A DNA stretch of 64,000 bases from positions 1 through 64,000 of the forward strand of contig DVJD01000045.1 of NCBI GenBank assembly GCA_018710785.1, read 5' to 3'. Shown here piece after piece: positions 59,931 to 64,000 of this stretch. The stretch is from Candidatus Fimimorpha excrementavium (lineage in GTDB: Bacteria; Bacillota; Clostridia; Lachnospirales; Lachnospiraceae). Below the pieces are notes generated by a model, which worked only from the letters and a program-made list of their open reading frames with translations, was not told the DNA's origin and made no database searches. The stretch's first letter is position 1; each line of letters opens with the position of its first letter. The position numbers and the translations under genes were made by a program.

Positions 59931-60260
59931 ATGATTCAAGCAGTCATTATAAAAGACAGTTTGGGAGAGTATAAAGAAATCCGGATAGATGGCCATGCCG
60001 GATATGCAGAATCCGGGCAGGATATCATCTGTGCTGCGGTTTCTGTGCTGGCACAGAATGCGGTGAACTCCATTGAGACATTTACCGATGATCCGTTTCA
60101 GGCAGAGGTAAACGAAGAAGATGGCGCGCTTGCGGTCCGGTTTCAGGACTCTGTCAGTGAAAAGACAAAATTGCTGTTGGATTCCATGGTTCTGGGTCTA
60201 GAATCCATCGAAGAATCCTATGGCAGCCAATACATTAGGATCCGATTTGAGGAGGTGTAA
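59931..60260 (+). CDS. prp: Ribosomal-processing cysteine protease Prp
   Basis: A 109-residue protease that removes the N-terminal extension of ribosomal protein L27 in Firmicutes and relatives. The active-site region DGHAGYAESGQDIICAAVS contains His22 and Cys34, the same numbers as in the Staphylococcus aureus enzyme. It lies 3 bases after rplU and 3 bases before rpmA, so production is matched to its substrate. Confidence 0.95.
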   Translation: MIQAVIIKDSLGEYKEIRIDGHAGYAESGQDIICAAVSVLAQNAVNSIETFTDDPFQAEVNEEDGALAVRFQDSVSEKTKLLLDSMVLGLESIEESYGSQYIRIRFEEV

Positions 60261-60263
60261 TTC

Positions 60264-60548
60264 ATGTTTAAGATGAATCTTCAGTTGTTCGCTCATAAAA
60301 AGGGAGTTGGTTCTACAAAGAACGGTAGAGATTCCGAATCCAAGAGATTGGGCGCAAAGAGAGCAGACGGTCAGTTTGTTAAGGCTGGCAACATCCTGTA
60401 CAGACAGCGCGGAACAAAGATTCACCCAGGTGTAAATGTTGGACGCGGCGGTGATGACACATTATTCGCTCTGACAGACGGTGTTGTTCGCTTTGAAAGA
60501 AAGGGTAGAGATAAGAAGCAGGTTTCTATCTATCCAGTAGCTGAGTAA
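60264..60548 (+). CDS. rpmA: 50S ribosomal protein L27 with cleavable N-terminus
   Basis: A 94-residue L27, which reaches the peptidyl-transferase centre. It begins with the extension FKMNLQLF followed by [15 protein letters not shown]. Prp cuts after the phenylalanine so that the mature protein starts AHKKG. The rest ([19 protein letters not shown]) is standard. The ribosome site ggaggtg is within the end of prp. A strong terminator follows. Confidence 0.97.
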   Translation: MFKMNLQLFAHKKGVGSTKNGRDSESKRLGAKRADGQFVKAGNILYRQRGTKIHPGVNVGRGGDDTLFALTDGVVRFERKGRDKKQVSIYPVAE

Positions 60549-60587
60549 TCGGATACTTCGCGGTTAGCAACGAGGTATTTGGAATGG

Positions 60588-60630
60588 GGCTGCCTGTCCG
60601 ATTGATATCGGACAGACAGCCTTCTTTTTG
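60588..60630 (+). terminator. Terminator of the rplU operon
   Basis: ggctgcctgtccgat pairs with atcggacagacagcc (one internal mismatch) and is followed by ttcttttt. Confidence 0.92.
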
Positions 60631-60636
60631 CAGTAG

Positions 60637-61968
<1,332 letters not shown>

Positions 61969-62018
61969 ATGGTCTTGCCTGGTTTGGAGGCTGCCCGGGC
62001 AGCAGAATGTGAGGAGAC

Positions 62019-62312
62019 ATGACAAGTAAGCAGAGAGCATACCTGAAAGGACTGGCCATGACCATGGATCCGATCTTTCAGATCGGAAAATCCAGTTTGA
62101 CGCCGGAACTGACGGAGGCAGTGGATGAGGCCCTGGAAAAAAGGGAATTGATTAAGATTAGTGTATTAAAAAATTGTATGGACGACGGTCATACGCTGGC
62201 GGATATGCTGGCAGAACGGACCCATTCCCAGGTGGTACAGGTGATTGGGAAAAAGATTGTGCTGTATCGTCCGGCGTCCAATAAAGAAAAAAGAAAAATC
62301 GTTTTGCCGTGA
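62019..62312 (+). CDS. yhbY: YhbY/CRM-domain RNA-binding protein
   Basis: A 97-residue single CRM-domain protein that binds pre-50S ribosomal particles. The typical motif order is LTSKQRAYLKGLA-like start, PIFQIGKSSLTPEL, KRELIKISVLKN and VVQVIGKKIVLYRP. It lies in the conserved obg-yhbY-nadD-yqeK-rsfS order of Firmicutes. Ribosome site gtgagga about 5 bases before the ATG. Confidence 0.93.
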   Translation: MTSKQRAYLKGLAMTMDPIFQIGKSSLTPELTEAVDEALEKRELIKISVLKNCMDDGHTLADMLAERTHSQVVQVIGKKIVLYRPASNKEKRKIVLP

Positions 62313-62378
62313 GATAAGAACTGTATCTTGCGGACTACGGGGACAGGAATGGTCCCATGGAAATAAGGAGATCTTACT

Positions 62379-62990
62379 ATGAAACGTAAGATTGGAATCA
62401 TGGGGGGAACCTTTGATCCGATTCATAACGGACATTTGGCGTTGGGGGAAGAAGCGTACCGTCAGTTTTCTCTGGATGAGGTAGTCTTCATGCCCACAGG
62501 GATTCCTCCCCATAAAGCAGGAAAAAAGATCGCAGATGCCGGGGACCGGAACTATATGGTGGAGGCGGCAGTGGCCGCGACGCCCTATTTTTCCTGTTCC
62601 GATATGGAATTGAGGCGGCATAGGACAACGTATACGGCGGAAACATTGACGCAGCTTCGGGCAGAGAATCCGGAGACGGAGTATTACTATATCGTCGGAG
62701 CGGATTCTCTGGAGCAGATGGATGGATGGTATCATCCGGAGATCATATTTCAGAATGCGGTCATACTGGCCGCCATGCGCCAGACGCAGACGGCGGAAGA
62801 GTTTTCCAATGCAAAGGAAATGCTGGAGAACAAGTACGGCGCATCCATTTATCTGCTGAAGGGTCCGATCATGCCGGTGTCTTCCAGTCAGATCCGGGCG
62901 TATATCCGGGACGGCGTATCGGCAGAGGCGTATCTGCCGCGGCCGGTGTGGGAATATATAAAAGAAAAGAAATTATACTGTTGTCCATAG
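62379..62990 (+). CDS. nadD: Nicotinate-nucleotide adenylyltransferase
   Basis: A 203-residue nucleotidyltransferase that makes deamido-NAD from nicotinate mononucleotide and ATP, a core NAD step. It has GIMGGTFDPIHNGHL (the HxGH motif), FMPTGIPPHK, YYIVGADSLEQM and the C-terminal ISSSQIR-equivalent PVSSSQIRAYI. Ribosome site ataagga. yqeK follows after 89 bases. Confidence 0.96.
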   Translation: MKRKIGIMGGTFDPIHNGHLALGEEAYRQFSLDEVVFMPTGIPPHKAGKKIADAGDRNYMVEAAVAATPYFSCSDMELRRHRTTYTAETLTQLRAENPETEYYYIVGADSLEQMDGWYHPEIIFQNAVILAAMRQTQTAEEFSNAKEMLENKYGASIYLLKGPIMPVSSSQIRAYIRDGVSAEAYLPRPVWEYIKEKKLYCCP

Positions 62991-63079
62991 AGTTTCGGCG
63001 GTGAAGGCGGGCTGGCGGGCGAAACGCAGCAGCGCTGGCCCAAGCCGCAGGGAAGATGGAGAGAAGGAGCCTGATTGTT

Positions 63080-63718
63080 ATGGTAATGAAGGGGAATGTG
63101 ACAACCATTCGGAAGTGTCTGAAAAAGAAGTTGGACCCGTTCCGTTACGAACATACCCTGGGTGTGGCGTATACGGCCATGTGTCTGGCCATGAAGTATG
63201 GAGAGGATTTGTACAAGGCGGAGATGGCCGGGCTTTTGCATGACTGCGCGAAATGCTATCCGGACGATGTGAAATTGGCCAAGTGTGAAAAATACAATAT
63301 CAGCATAACAGAAGTGGAGAGGAGAAATCCATCTCTGGTTCATGCAAAACTGGGGGCTTTTCTTGCCATGAATAAGTACGGCGTCACCGATATGGATATC
63401 ATCGATGCCATATTGAATCATACCACTGGGAAACCCGCCATGACGCGGTTGGAAAAGATTATTTTTGTGGCAGATTATATTGAGCCAAGGCGGAATAAAG
63501 CGCCGAACCTGGACATGATCCGCCGGTTGGCGTTTGAAGATCTGGACCAGGCGACCTGTGTGATTTTAAAGTCCACATTGAACTATCTGAAGACCAGGGA
63601 AGAAGCGATTGACGAGATGACACTTCGTGCCTATGAGTTTTATGAAAAAGAATGGAAAAAGGAGAAAGGAAATGAATCAGTCGAATCAGTCACAGAAAAT
63701 GGTGAAGCTGGCCTATGA
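63080..63718 (+). CDS. yqeK: YqeK HD-domain hydrolase (Ap4A hydrolase)
   Basis: A 212-residue HD-domain metal-dependent phosphohydrolase. The metal ligands are in YEHTLGVAYTAMCL, AGLLHDCAKCY and LNHTTGKPAMT. YqeK proteins symmetrically cleave diadenosine tetraphosphate. The start at 63080 is placed by agaaggag at 63062-63069; an in-frame ATG eight codons earlier lies before that site. Its 3' end overlaps rsfS by 47 bases, so the two are coupled. Confidence 0.92.
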   Translation: MVMKGNVTTIRKCLKKKLDPFRYEHTLGVAYTAMCLAMKYGEDLYKAEMAGLLHDCAKCYPDDVKLAKCEKYNISITEVERRNPSLVHAKLGAFLAMNKYGVTDMDIIDAILNHTTGKPAMTRLEKIIFVADYIEPRRNKAPNLDMIRRLAFEDLDQATCVILKSTLNYLKTREEAIDEMTLRAYEFYEKEWKKEKGNESVESVTENGEAGL

Positions 63719-64000
63719 TGCGCTGGAAGACAAAAAGGGAAAGAATATCGAAATCATCGATATCCAGGGAATATCCGTCATCGCAGACTATTTTATGATC
63801 GCGGACGGAGACAGTGTAAATCAGGTACAGGCCATGGCAGACAATGTACAGGAAGAGCTGGGAAAAGCCGGATTTGTATGCAACGCGGTGGAAGGGTATC
63901 AGACGGCAAACTGGATTCTTTTGGATTACGGCGATGTGATTATTCATGTTTTTCATAAAGAGTACCGCGACTTTTACGATTTGGAGCGGATCTGGAGAGC
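63672..64000 (+). CDS. rsfS: Ribosomal silencing factor RsfS, 3' end outside window
   Basis: The first 109 codons of RsfS (Iojap family), which binds L14 and blocks subunit joining when nutrients are short. Visible motifs are GKNIEIIDIQGISVIADYF, the family residue pattern ADNVQEELGKAGF, and WILLDYGDVIIHVFHKEYRD near the end. Only a few residues should be missing. The ATG at 63672 follows aaaggagaaagga, inside the end of yqeK. Confidence 0.93.
   Translation, partial: MNQSNQSQKMVKLAYDALEDKKGKNIEIIDIQGISVIADYFMIADGDSVNQVQAMADNVQEELGKAGFVCNAVEGYQTANWILLDYGDVIIHVFHKEYRDFYDLERIWR

Overview
The window is a chromosomal segment from a Gram-positive gut-type Clostridia, most likely a Lachnospiraceae. 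The evidence is low-to-mid GC with strong AGGAGG ribosome sites and frequent TTG/GTG starts, the rplU-prp-rpmA-obgE cluster with an L27 cleavage extension, class III fructose-bisphosphatase, and the paired TIGR03960/TIGR03936-type radical SAM and DUF2344 genes followed by RNase G. No tRNA, rRNA, CRISPR array or prophage was seen. The left edge holds the right end of an IS200/IS605-type element.

Layout. 0.5-3.4 kb: a LysR regulator, then a mosaic of decayed genes (a hydrolase lipoprotein with an internal deletion, an alcohol dehydrogenase stub, a flavodoxin stub, a 5'-clipped membrane protein). 3.5-8.4 kb: a GH3 glycosidase, a CcdA-TlpA redox fusion, and a MerR-DUF3737 unit behind a 19-bp-spacer promoter. 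8.7-15 kb: radical SAM and DUF2344 proteins, RNase G, an AraC regulator and a PIN-like protein. 15.3-23.6 kb: a rhamnulokinase-type kinase and a sugar isomerase, a MATE exporter, and a Leloir unit (large ArsR-type regulator, galK, galT). 23.8-33.9 kb: a TPR lipoprotein, hflX, GH31 and GH2 glycosidases with a divergent AraC regulator, a membrane GT2 and a PHP phosphoesterase.

34.0-49.7 kb is the centrepiece: a glycyl-radical bacterial microcompartment (BMC) locus of the fucose/rhamnose-to-propanediol type (GRM5-like). It encodes a B12-independent diol dehydratase and its activase, seven shell proteins (PduU-like, four BMC-H, a BMC-P pentamer, a PduT-like BMC-T), a PduV/EutP GTPase, a class II aldolase, CoA-acylating aldehyde dehydrogenase, a zinc-type alcohol dehydrogenase, PduL, PduS, an iron-type alcohol dehydrogenase (PduQ) and a DeoR regulator. 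Between deoR and pduQ lie a ParA-type ATPase and a translationally coupled, lysine/alanine-rich, apparently disordered protein of 112 residues. By analogy with the McdA/McdB carboxysome-positioning pair, I propose that they position or segregate this catabolic microcompartment; this is the most interesting system in the window. The two BMC promoters are near-consensus and share an A-rich 11-bp box at almost the same distance upstream.

Inferred pathway: the 6-deoxysugar is isomerised and phosphorylated by the 15-18 kb genes. The aldolase makes lactaldehyde and DHAP, and lactaldehyde is reduced to 1,2-propanediol. The glycyl radical enzyme dehydrates the diol to propanal inside the shell. Propanal then goes to propionyl-CoA, propionyl-phosphate and ATP, or is reduced to 1-propanol. 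49.9-64 kb is housekeeping: lipid kinase, RpoD-like sigma factor, QueH, a giant RND exporter, Fbp, rplU-prp-rpmA, obgE, yhbY, nadD, yqeK and a truncated rsfS.
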